A stretch of 64,000 nucleotides of DNA from Periweissella ghanensis. GTDB taxonomy: Bacteria > Bacillota > Bacilli > Lactobacillales > Lactobacillaceae. Both the position numbers and the translations under genes were made by a program. How positions within the stretch are numbered: the stretch's first letter is position 1; each line of letters opens with the position of its first letter. The notes below the pieces were generated by a model. It worked only from the letters and a program-made list of their open reading frames with translations. It was not told the DNA's origin and did not search any database. The stretch covers positions 82,809 through 146,808 of the forward strand of contig NZ_CAKKNT010000002.1 in assembly GCF_918814755.1 (NCBI RefSeq). Direction: 5' to 3'. Shown here one piece after another: positions 49,652 through 57,336 of the stretch.

Positions 49652-51820
49652 ATGAAATTTAAGCGAGCTACCCAGAACTCAAGCCGCCACGCGCGGTTAC
49701 CGTGGTCACCAAAATTGGCCCGACCTAAGTGGTTGGTCAAATTAAACTGGGGCCAGCGGACAACGCGTGGCAAACGCAATAGTGGGATGTTCTTAGGGAG
49801 CGGCTTGATTTTACTAGTCGTGCTACCCTTAATTGTGATGATGCTTAGTGCCAATATTATCACGCGGCAATTGATGTATAGTCGGTTAAATGTTGATAAA
49901 ATGAGTGCCACTTCGGTCTTACTAGCCTCAAATAACAATTTGCGCAACAAAGCCGCCGCTGAGTTAACGCAAATGGCTAAGTTACCAGCATTTACGAATG
50001 ATAAAGTTGATTTAACGCAAATCCAAACCATTTTAAATCAGTTCCAAGCCACGGCGGGCACCGATTATCTTAGCTTTACTTATAGTACTCCCGCTGGTAA
50101 ATTTGTGACTACCGCGGGCGTGACGGTGGGCTTTGATCCGCGGACGAAAGACTGGTTTAAAGGAGCGGTCGCGCAAAAGCACGGGGTGTTCTTTGCCCCA
50201 GCCCATCAAGATATTACGACGGGTAAATTTGTGACAAGTGCCGCATTACCAATTAAGGCCGCTAATGGGGATGTTAACGTCATTAGTATTGACTATTTAA
50301 ACGATGCGACGAGTAATATCACTAAAGCAATCAAAGTTGGTCACACCGGAGCCGTTACGCTAGCGACGCCAACTGGGACGGTCATTACCGCGGCTGGGAC
50401 AACTAAAGCGTTAGTGAACAAGCCAGGGACTGATGTTGCCACCCAACCAGTCTTTACAGCAATTGCGGCTAGTAAGCAACTGCGCGGGGTTGTGCGGGTG
50501 CCGGGGCAAGGCCGGATTAGTGAAGTGTATTTTGATAAATCATCCAAAACGAGCCAAGCGTGGGCCTATGCCCAAGTTGCCCCCGGTGAAATGCGCCAAG
50601 AACTCGGTTTATTAAACGGGGCTTCACTAATTGTGCTCATTGGTATGGCGCTCGTGATTATTGCTATCACGGTGCTACTCGTTAAGTTGTTAGAACAATT
50701 AATCGCCAATTATGAACGCTACTTTATGCAAGTTGGGGCGGGGAAGCTGGAACAAATTCATCCCGCAGCCAAGCACCGCTGGAGTTTGGCGGGAATTGTG
50801 GCTCGCATCAGTACGCCCAAAGCCGATGGACATGAACTTAATCGCTTAGGTGAGCATTACAACGCCATGATTGCCTCAATTAGTATTTTGATTTTGCGGT
50901 TACAAGCTAACAGCCAACAAGTCGCTCAAGGGGCTAGTAGCTTACTGGAACTAGCTAAGCAAACGACGGCAGCAACCGAAGAAGTGACGAACACGATTGG
51001 GGCGATTTCAAATGTCTCAATGAGTCAAGCAACCGAAACTGAGCACAGTGTTACCCAAGTGCAAACACTCGCTAAAGTTGTCAGTGAATTGGATCAAAAT
51101 GTCCACACAATGACGAGCACATCCAACCATGCTGCGGCCTTAAACCAAACTAATCTCGTGACCACGAATAATGTCCGCGATAATTGGCAAGCTGAATTAG
51201 CCAAGATGGAAGCGTTGATGGCTAAGATGACGCAAATGGATGCCAAAGTCCAAAACATCGATAGCATTATTCATGTTATCAACCAAATTGCGAAGCAAAC
51301 CAATTTACTAGCCTTAAATGCCGCGATTGAAGCCGCTACGGCCGGTGAAGCGGGTAAAGGCTTTGCGGTTGTGGCCAATGAAGTGCGGACATTAGCCGAA
51401 GAAAGTAAGGCCGCCACGTTAGATATTAGTAAGTTGATTGCCGAAATTCGCCTTGATTCGAGTGCGATGGTGACGGCCACGACTAATTCGGTGGCCGGTG
51501 GGGCCAAGCAATCTGACCTTTTAGAACAAGCGATTACCGCCACACAAGAAGTCTACCAAGCTAACCAAAGTCTGTTAGCCGAAATTGAACAGATTAGTAC
51601 CGCAATGAGTGATATTACGAGCGTTAAGGATCAAGTTTCAACGAGCCTGGCGACGATTGCGGCAGCGGCGGAAGAAAATGCGGCCGGGACCGAAGAAGTT
51701 TCCGCCAATGCTGAAGAAGTTCTGGCTACGATGGATGAATTCACTAACAACGTGGCGGAATTTGAAACGATTGCCGCGGAATTAAAGACGCTTAGTGCGC
51801 AATTCCAGATCAAAGAATAA
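49652..51820 (+). CDS. Methyl-accepting chemotaxis protein with dCache sensor (paralogue)
   Basis: Receptor of 722 residues, clearly paralogous to the preceding one. It has an unusually long, basic cytoplasmic N-terminus of about 45 residues before the first helix (about 46-68). The external Cache domain has [11 protein letters not shown] where the neighbour has [11 protein letters not shown], and retains Asp in VISIDYL. The second helix is at about 327-350. Signalling tip [20 protein letters not shown] then [22 protein letters not shown] has Thr in place of the common arginine. The Cache differences suggest a different ligand. Confidence 0.92.
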   Translation: MKFKRATQNSSRHARLPWSPKLARPKWLVKLNWGQRTTRGKRNSGMFLGSGLILLVVLPLIVMMLSANIITRQLMYSRLNVDKMSATSVLLASNNNLRNKAAAELTQMAKLPAFTNDKVDLTQIQTILNQFQATAGTDYLSFTYSTPAGKFVTTAGVTVGFDPRTKDWFKGAVAQKHGVFFAPAHQDITTGKFVTSAALPIKAANGDVNVISIDYLNDATSNITKAIKVGHTGAVTLATPTGTVITAAGTTKALVNKPGTDVATQPVFTAIAASKQLRGVVRVPGQGRISEVYFDKSSKTSQAWAYAQVAPGEMRQELGLLNGASLIVLIGMALVIIAITVLLVKLLEQLIANYERYFMQVGAGKLEQIHPAAKHRWSLAGIVARISTPKADGHELNRLGEHYNAMIASISILILRLQANSQQVAQGASSLLELAKQTTAATEEVTNTIGAISNVSMSQATETEHSVTQVQTLAKVVSELDQNVHTMTSTSNHAAALNQTNLVTTNNVRDNWQAELAKMEALMAKMTQMDAKVQNIDSIIHVINQIAKQTNLLALNAAIEAATAGEAGKGFAVVANEVRTLAEESKAATLDISKLIAEIRLDSSAMVTATTNSVAGGAKQSDLLEQAITATQEVYQANQSLLAEIEQISTAMSDITSVKDQVSTSLATIAAAAEENAAGTEEVSANAEEVLATMDEFTNNVAEFETIAAELKTLSAQFQIKE

Positions 51821-51835
51821 TATGTAAAAACTGGA

Positions 51836-51948
51836 GAGCGTGACAGAAGTCGGGCGATACCGAGAAATACACTAAAAATCCTCATGAAGAAAAGTCTTCA
51901 TGAGGATTTTGTCGTATTTCGAATATATCGGACTGCTAGAACACGTTT
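51836..51948 (+). repeat. Palindromic repeat behind the second Cache receptor
   Basis: 113 bases from GAGCGTGAC to AACACGTTT, starting 15 bases after the stop. A long stem GAAATACACTAAAAATCCTCATGAAGA pairs with TCTTCATGAGGATTTT and GTATTTC (arms quoted in parts), with an outer AGTCGGGCGATA / TATCGGACT pairing. Its core is nearly the same as the repeat behind dnaN. It likely ends transcription here. Confidence 0.85.
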
Positions 51949-51978
51949 TGGCTAAAAATTAGTTAGGCTGAAACCCTT

Positions 51979-52004
51979 TAATTCGCACCCGGATGAGCCG
52001 ATAA
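51979..52004 (+). promoter_or_regulatory. Sigma-28 promoter of the FlgM-like gene
   Basis: CTTTAAT with TAAT at 51979-51982, 14 bases, GCCGATAA at 51997-52004, 30 bases before the gene. Confidence 0.82.
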
Positions 52005-52034
52005 TATAGCAAGCAAACTTACGGAGGGTCCGCT

Positions 52035-52286
52035 ATGAATATTAACCGCATTGACGACTATAATCGCAACTTCACCGCGCTTAATGCGGCGGGGAAGACA
52101 ACCCCAATGTTACACTTAACCCCGCAAGTCTTACCAGAAATCAACGTGACACCCAAAGACAGCTATAATATTTCATTTGCGGCCCAAGAACGTGCGCGGG
52201 CCCATGCCCATGAAGCATCCTTAACTAAGCTGGCCGCCCAGGTGAATCAAAAGATTAACGCCCACGCGGAGCACTTTAAAGCTTAA
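52035..52286 (+). CDS. FlgM-like small protein lacking the sigma-binding core
   Basis: 83 residues, not a recognised family by itself. It starts MNINRIDDYNRNF, similar to MNIDRGYNEYNKQ of FlgM encoded next door, and ends LTKLAAQVNQKI against LDKLAAKLTTEM in FlgM. A middle YNISFAAQERARAH resembles FEFSQTAQQIAHP. What is missing is the segment HAKLMAIRSQIATGEYKVD, the part of FlgM that grips sigma-28. It has a clear RBS (GGAGG at about 52023) and its own sigma-28 promoter. It may be a shortened FlgM paralogue or a late flagellar chaperone-like protein; function unknown. Confidence 0.75.
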   Translation: MNINRIDDYNRNFTALNAAGKTTPMLHLTPQVLPEINVTPKDSYNISFAAQERARAHAHEASLTKLAAQVNQKINAHAEHFKA

Positions 52287-52313
52287 GAAATTAGTAAATC
52301 CTGTGGGCTGACT

Positions 52314-52339
52314 TAAATTCTGGTCACAAGCGCCGATAG
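52314..52339 (+). promoter_or_regulatory. Sigma-28 promoter of flgM-flgN-flgK-flgL
   Basis: CTTAAA with TAAA at 52314-52317, 14 bases, GCCGATAG at 52332-52339, 60 bases before flgM. Confidence 0.82.
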
Positions 52340-52398
52340 TATAAGAGATAATCAAAACCAAACCATATATATAAATCTAACCTGGAGGAAATGAACCG

Positions 52399-52701
52399 AT
52401 GAATATTGATCGAGGATACAACGAATATAACAAGCAAGTTAACTTGACGGCCAAGCAAAATACGGCGCTCCCAACAAGTACCCCCGCCACAAGTATGAGC
52501 GCTAAAGTCGCGAAGTTATTTGAATTTTCACAGACCGCCCAACAAATTGCCCACCCAACGGCTGCAACTACGGGCGAAGAACATGTTGATCATGCGAAAT
52601 TAATGGCGATTCGTAGTCAAATTGCGACTGGTGAATACAAAGTCGATCTAGATAAATTAGCAGCTAAATTAACAACTGAAATGCACGACCAACAAAAGTA
52701 A
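52399..52701 (+). CDS. flgM: Anti-sigma-28 factor FlgM
   Basis: Holds sigma-28 inactive until it is secreted through the finished hook. 100 residues with the typical disordered N-terminal half. The conserved C-terminal core is AKLMAIRSQIATGEYKVDLD and KLAAKLTTEM, the GxYxVD motif. It is the first gene of the flgM-flgN-flgK-flgL transcript, driven by a sigma-28 promoter, giving the usual feedback loop. Confidence 0.9.
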   Translation: MNIDRGYNEYNKQVNLTAKQNTALPTSTPATSMSAKVAKLFEFSQTAQQIAHPTAATTGEEHVDHAKLMAIRSQIATGEYKVDLDKLAAKLTTEMHDQQK

Positions 52702-52714
52702 TTAGGTGGAAACG

Positions 52715-53074
52715 ATGAACGAACAACATTTTTATAGTAAATTAACCCAATTTTTGCGCTTATTGCAAACGGAAAATAAAGTTTTAAAAGCCAATCAAGC
52801 TGATAAATTACCAGCCATCGTGGCCCAAAAAGAAACTTTTGTAACCGTGTTAAATGATTATCTTGGTGAAGTGACGCCGCGCATTAAGGCGGTGGTTGCC
52901 CAAATTAAATTATTGCAGGAACAAAATTTGTTATTAACGCAATTGGAAATGGATTATCAAAAAATGTTAATGGATGCGGTGCGTGAATCAGTTAAAGCGA
53001 CCCGCAATCCATATGGTAAAGCTCAACCCGCCCAAGCCCCCGCGGCAACGCTAGTGGTCAATACGGATATGTAG
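52715..53074 (+). CDS. flgN: Flagellar chaperone FlgN
   Basis: Probable chaperone for FlgK and FlgL: 119 residues, helical, with heptad-like Leu/Gln patterns (KLTQFLRLLQTENKVLKANQ). The ATG at 52715 with AGGTGG is preferred over the in-frame GTG at 52706. Identified mainly by its place between flgM and flgK and by composition; sequence similarity in the FlgN family is weak. Confidence 0.8.
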   Translation: MNEQHFYSKLTQFLRLLQTENKVLKANQADKLPAIVAQKETFVTVLNDYLGEVTPRIKAVVAQIKLLQEQNLLLTQLEMDYQKMLMDAVRESVKATRNPYGKAQPAQAPAATLVVNTDM

Positions 53075-53083
53075 GAGAACGAT

Positions 53084-54670
53084 ATGAATTTATTTGGAAC
53101 ATTAAATACGGCTACGACTGGTTTAGGGGTCAATGAAATGGCCTTGCAAACGACGAGTCACAATATCGCCAATGCTAACAATCCGTATTACTCACGGCAA
53201 CGCGTTGATATTGAAACGATGCCGGCGATGCACTTTGCAGGGGTTGGTGACATTGGGATGGGGGCGCGGGCTGGTTCGGTGCAACGGATTAGTGATAGCT
53301 TCGTGCAAGGTCAACTCAACCAAGTTGGTGGCGTGTTAAAAAGTTATAGTGAACGCGCGAATGTGTTAGGCCAATTGGAAGGGTACTACAACGAACCGTC
53401 ATCAACGGGGATCTTGAGTCAGATTGATAAAATGAATGCCGCTTGGACTAATTTTGCCAATGACCCATCGGTTTCAGGGATTCAAACGACCGTGGTAGGG
53501 GCAACACAAACGGTGGCCAATTCAATTAACCAATTGGCTAACAATGTGCAAGCCTTACAAAGTAATACCGTGAGCACCGTTGCTAAAAATGCGATGGACT
53601 TCAACCAAACGATCAATCAACTAGATACGTTAAACAAGCAAATCTATAACATGAGCCAAAATGGTGACCAACCAAATGATTTGTTGGATACCCGTGACCA
53701 AGTGATTCAAAAACTTGCAAGCATGGCTGATACGACAACGACAATTGACCAATACGGGCGCGCCACGGTGGCCCTTAATATGCCAGGAACTGATGGCAAA
53801 GCAACCCCGATGCCCATTTTGGATGCGGATGGGGTCAAAGGGACCTTGGGGGTTGTGGATGCTAAGGCAGCGGGCGTTATTACGGCCACAACCGATGTGA
53901 ACAGTGAAAACAGTGCGCTTGCAGTACCAGCAAATGGTAAAGCTGGGGATGTCGTCTTTGTGGCTAACAATACGAAAACGGCGACACCAGTAACGATTAG
54001 TAGTGGGACGATTCAAGGGGACCAACAAGCCCTCAGTGATTTAAGTGACCAAATGGATAAGTTAAACAAATTTGCTTACCAATTGGCGACCGCTACGAAC
54101 ACGTTAATGAGTGCCAATGGTGTGTCAGCCGACAAGTTAATGTTTACCTTTAAAGGGGTTACCGGTCAAGCTAACCCGCAACCCGCCTATGATCCTAAAG
54201 TTAACTATGCGGCCAACTTACAAGTTAATGCCACGATTGCCAATAACCCCAGCCAATTACAAGCGGGGGTCGGAACTAATCCGGATGCCGGGGATGGTAA
54301 GTTAGCCCAAGCGATTGCCCACTTACAAAACACTAAGTTAGCTGATCCCGCCAGTGGCAAAGGCTTGACGTTGAATGCGGATAACTTATCATTTGTCGCT
54401 GATGAAACCGGGGCGACGGTATCGGGGATGTACAATGATATCGTGACCCAAAACGGGATTGTGACGCAAGCCGCCAACAATAATGCCCAAACGCAATTGG
54501 CCTTACTCCAACAAGTCCAAGCCAAGCAACAATCGATTTCAGGCGTTAATATGAACGAAGAAATGTCCAATGTCATTAAGTTCCAACAAGGCTTCCAAGC
54601 CAACGCGAAGATGATTTCCGTAGTTAACGAAATGTTGGATACTTTGATTAACCGAACAGGAGTTAACTAA
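53084..54670 (+). CDS. flgK: Hook-filament junction protein FlgK
   Basis: First hook-associated protein. N-terminal FGTLNTATTGLGVNEMALQ and SHNIANANNPYYSRQRVDIE are family motifs, and the C-terminus ends SGVNMNEEMSNVIKFQQGFQ with LDTLINRTGVN. 528 residues. Its stop overlaps the flgL start (TAATG). Confidence 0.96.
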   Translation: MNLFGTLNTATTGLGVNEMALQTTSHNIANANNPYYSRQRVDIETMPAMHFAGVGDIGMGARAGSVQRISDSFVQGQLNQVGGVLKSYSERANVLGQLEGYYNEPSSTGILSQIDKMNAAWTNFANDPSVSGIQTTVVGATQTVANSINQLANNVQALQSNTVSTVAKNAMDFNQTINQLDTLNKQIYNMSQNGDQPNDLLDTRDQVIQKLASMADTTTTIDQYGRATVALNMPGTDGKATPMPILDADGVKGTLGVVDAKAAGVITATTDVNSENSALAVPANGKAGDVVFVANNTKTATPVTISSGTIQGDQQALSDLSDQMDKLNKFAYQLATATNTLMSANGVSADKLMFTFKGVTGQANPQPAYDPKVNYAANLQVNATIANNPSQLQAGVGTNPDAGDGKLAQAIAHLQNTKLADPASGKGLTLNADNLSFVADETGATVSGMYNDIVTQNGIVTQAANNNAQTQLALLQQVQAKQQSISGVNMNEEMSNVIKFQQGFQANAKMISVVNEMLDTLINRTGVN

Positions 54671-55644
54671 TGCGAATTTCTGAAAATACAACTTATAATA
54701 ACTTTCTCTACAATTTAGGGAATAGTCAATCAAGCTTACAAGCCACAATGCAACAACTTTCAAGCCAACAACAAGTTAGCAAGCCATCGGATAATCCGTT
54801 GGCGGCGTCACAAATTATGGCGCTTAGTAGTTCATTAACGCAAAACAAAACGTATGCTAACACGATTAAAGATGCGATTAACCTGTCACAAACGCAAGAT
54901 AGTGCCTTGAGTGGGTTAAGCGACCAAATGTTGCGGATTCGCACGTTAGTCCAATCATCAGCCAATGGGGCGTATGGGCCGGATGAATTAAAATCTAACA
55001 AAACGGAACTTAGCTCAATTATGGCCAGTGTGGTTGATTCATTGAACGCCGATTATGGTGGCCGGTATGTCTTTGCCGGGACTAAAATCGATAAGCCACC
55101 TTTTGAATTGGTGAAAGCCACCGCTGATGACGCGGCTAATAATGTGCAAGCCGGGGATATCATTGGCATTAAGTACAACGGTTCAACGACGAATCAAACG
55201 CGCTCAATCTCAAGTGGGGTTAGTATTGATTTAGCCACGAATGGTGCCAATATCGTTGGTGGGACAACTCAAGATGGTGCGGGTACGCAACTCGGGGATT
55301 ATTTTGCTAACGTGATTAAAACATTGAATGAAGGTATTAATAAACCTGATCAATTAGCGGCCGCACAGAGTGCCTTGGGTGGTGACTTACTCGGCCAAAC
55401 ATCGAATTTCTCAGATAAAGTCGTGAATGTCCGAACAACGATTGGCGCGGTGGTGAACCGCTTAAATATTGCCAGCGCACAAAACACGAGCCAAAACTTG
55501 AATTTAACGACGATGAAGTCCAATGTCCAAGATGTCGACATGGCCAAAGCCTATATGGAATACCAAAAAGATCAAACGACATATCAAAGTACCCTTGCGA
55601 TGGGGACGAAGATTATGAATACGACAATCTTGAATTATATGTAA
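54670..55644 (+). CDS. flgL: Hook-filament junction protein FlgL
   Basis: Second hook-associated protein, flagellin-like at both ends: N-terminal MRISENTTYNNFLYNLG with QQVSKPSDNPLAASQIM, and C-terminal QDVDMAKAYMEYQKDQTTYQ. 324 residues. Translationally coupled to flgK. A palindromic repeat starts 4 bases after its stop. Confidence 0.95.
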   Translation: MRISENTTYNNFLYNLGNSQSSLQATMQQLSSQQQVSKPSDNPLAASQIMALSSSLTQNKTYANTIKDAINLSQTQDSALSGLSDQMLRIRTLVQSSANGAYGPDELKSNKTELSSIMASVVDSLNADYGGRYVFAGTKIDKPPFELVKATADDAANNVQAGDIIGIKYNGSTTNQTRSISSGVSIDLATNGANIVGGTTQDGAGTQLGDYFANVIKTLNEGINKPDQLAAAQSALGGDLLGQTSNFSDKVVNVRTTIGAVVNRLNIASAQNTSQNLNLTTMKSNVQDVDMAKAYMEYQKDQTTYQSTLAMGTKIMNTTILNYM

Positions 55645-55648
55645 ACAA

Positions 55649-55762
55649 GAGTGCGAACCTCCTCGGGAAACAGCGAGTACTAACGAAAATCACGTAATAT
55701 GCGGTTTAGGCATATAAGTGATTTAAAGTTAGACGGAGGTGTTTGAGGGGGAGAGCACGTTT
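55649..55762 (+). repeat. Palindromic 114-base repeat behind flgL
   Basis: Exactly 114 bases from GAGTGCGAA to GAGCACGTTT. The inner stem pairs AAATCACGTAATATGC with GCATATAAGTGATTT. The outer arms pair CCTCCTCGGGAAAC with GTTTGAGGGGGAG imperfectly. It aligns without gaps to the copy behind ndh, with both stems changed but still paired. Confidence 0.88.
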
Positions 55763-55791
55763 AGGAAAATCAATTTCAATTAAATACCACC

Positions 55792-55829
55792 AACACCCCC
55801 GGAAGACAACCAACTTCCAGGGGTGTTTT
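55792..55829 (+). terminator. Terminator of the flgM-flgL transcript
   Basis: AACACCCCCGGAAG pairs with CTTCCAGGGGTGTTTT around an eight-base loop. The rest of the 374-base gap to the flagellin gene holds the preceding repeat and the flagellin promoter. Confidence 0.88.
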
Positions 55830-55943
55830 GCGGTAAATGGCCAGTCTAAAAATAGCTTAGTAGCCGGGTTTATATAATATAAAAATAATAAATTATCCTT
55901 AATAACATAATAAATAATTCTGCAATTTATTTGCAAATTTACT

Positions 55944-55969
55944 TAAATAATCGCTCGGTGGGCCGATAT
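55944..55969 (+). promoter_or_regulatory. Sigma-28 promoter of the flagellin gene
   Basis: TAAA (55944-55947), 14 bases, perfect GCCGATAT (55962-55969), 49 bases before the start codon. This is the best sigma-28 match in the window. The short leader contains GAGGAAATCTC, a possible small hairpin with GGA in its loop. Confidence 0.9.
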
Positions 55970-56018
55970 ATATAGCATGAGGAAATCTCACAAATAAAAA
56001 TTAAATGGAGAATTAATT

Positions 56019-57158
56019 ATGCGTATTAACACAAACGTTGCAGCAATGAACACATACAACAACTTGTCAGCCGCTAACGGTATGAAAGCCGATGCTTTAG
56101 CTAAGCTTTCATCAGGCTCACGAATCAACAAAGCTGGGGATGATGCTGCCGGACTTGCTATCTCAGAAAAGATGAAGGCACAAATCGGTGGTTTAACACA
56201 AGCCGTTCGTAACTCACAAGATGGTATTTCATTGATCCAAACTGCTGAAGGTGCTTTGAATGAAACGCACTCAATCCTTGGTCGCATGCGTGACCTTGCT
56301 GTTCAAAGTTCCAATGGTACTTTGAGTACTGATGACCGTAAAGCAATCAACAAAGAATTTGGTGCTTTACAAGACGAAATTACTCGTATTTCATCAACTA
56401 CTCAATTTAACGGTAAGAACCTTCTTGATGGTTCACAAAAGAACATGTCATTCCAAATTGGGGCCAACGCTGGTCAAAATGTTTCATTTGGTATCAGTGC
56501 AATGGACGCAAAATCACTTCTTGGGACTGCAAACGCAAGTGTAGCTGCAGATGGCGATGATGTTACTAAAGCTACTGATGATTACAGTGGAAATGGTTTC
56601 AAGGATGCTACTGGTCACCTTTCATTGGTTGCCCAAGATGAAACTACAACAACAGTATCAGCATCAATTGCTAGCTCATTAGCTAGTGCAATTGCTGTTG
56701 TTGGTTCAACGCTAAGTGCAGCAGCATCAGCAGCAGCATCAGCAGCAGCAGCAGCAACTGATGCTAAGAATGGTGATGTTGCTGCGACTTCAACTGCTTT
56801 AGCAGACGCAAAATCAGCCTTTACAGCGTCAGCGCAAGCCGTGGCTGGTACTAATGCTGACCAAACCAACATTTCAGCCGCTAACGGTGCCATCAAAGAT
56901 ATTGATAACGCCATCAAGGCTGTTTCAGATCAACGTGCTGGTCTCGGGGCTTCACAAAACCGACTCCAACACACTATCAATAACTTGAACGCTACCAACA
57001 CGAACCTTTCAGATGCTAACTCACGTATTCGTGACGTGGATATGGCTTCAGAAATGATGCAATTCACTAAGTCAAACATCTTGTCACAAGCATCAACATC
57101 AATGCTTGCGCAAGCTAATGCTATGCCTAACAGTGTGCTTTCATTGTTACAAGGTTAA
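56019..57158 (+). CDS. hag: Flagellin
   Basis: Filament subunit of 379 residues. The conserved N-terminal D0/D1 runs [20 protein letters not shown] to about residue 150 and includes the Toll-like receptor 5 contact region [17 protein letters not shown]. The C-terminal D1/D0 (from about 285) ends VLSLLQG. The central variable region (about 175-280) is small and very rich in Ala, Ser and Thr, with a run of GCA/TCA codons at 56714-56756. Codon choice is biased toward frequent codons, as for an abundant protein. Single gene with its own promoter and terminator. Confidence 0.97.
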   Translation: MRINTNVAAMNTYNNLSAANGMKADALAKLSSGSRINKAGDDAAGLAISEKMKAQIGGLTQAVRNSQDGISLIQTAEGALNETHSILGRMRDLAVQSSNGTLSTDDRKAINKEFGALQDEITRISSTTQFNGKNLLDGSQKNMSFQIGANAGQNVSFGISAMDAKSLLGTANASVAADGDDVTKATDDYSGNGFKDATGHLSLVAQDETTTTVSASIASSLASAIAVVGSTLSAAASAAASAAAAATDAKNGDVAATSTALADAKSAFTASAQAVAGTNADQTNISAANGAIKDIDNAIKAVSDQRAGLGASQNRLQHTINNLNATNTNLSDANSRIRDVDMASEMMQFTKSNILSQASTSMLAQANAMPNSVLSLLQG

Positions 57159-57177
57159 TATTTTAGAATATCTATTT

Positions 57178-57212
57178 AAAGCATCGTATCTTTTAAGGTA
57201 CGATGCTTTTTT
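57178..57212 (+). terminator. Terminator after flagellin
   Basis: AAAGCATCGTA pairs with TACGATGCTTTTTT around a ten-base loop containing a further partial pair. Confidence 0.9.
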
Positions 57213-57245
57213 GTTTAAGAATTTTAAAAAATCAGCAAAGGCTCT

Positions 57246-57272
57246 TAAATTTAACAGTTAACGTGACGATAT
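57246..57272 (+). promoter_or_regulatory. Sigma-28 promoter of fliD
   Basis: CTTAAA with TAAA at 57246-57249, 15 bases, GACGATAT at 57265-57272, 65 bases before fliD. Confidence 0.72.
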
Positions 57273-57336
57273 ATAATCATGATAGTAATTAAGTTGAATA
57301 AATGATATATAAAAATAAATAAAAGAGGAAACAATA

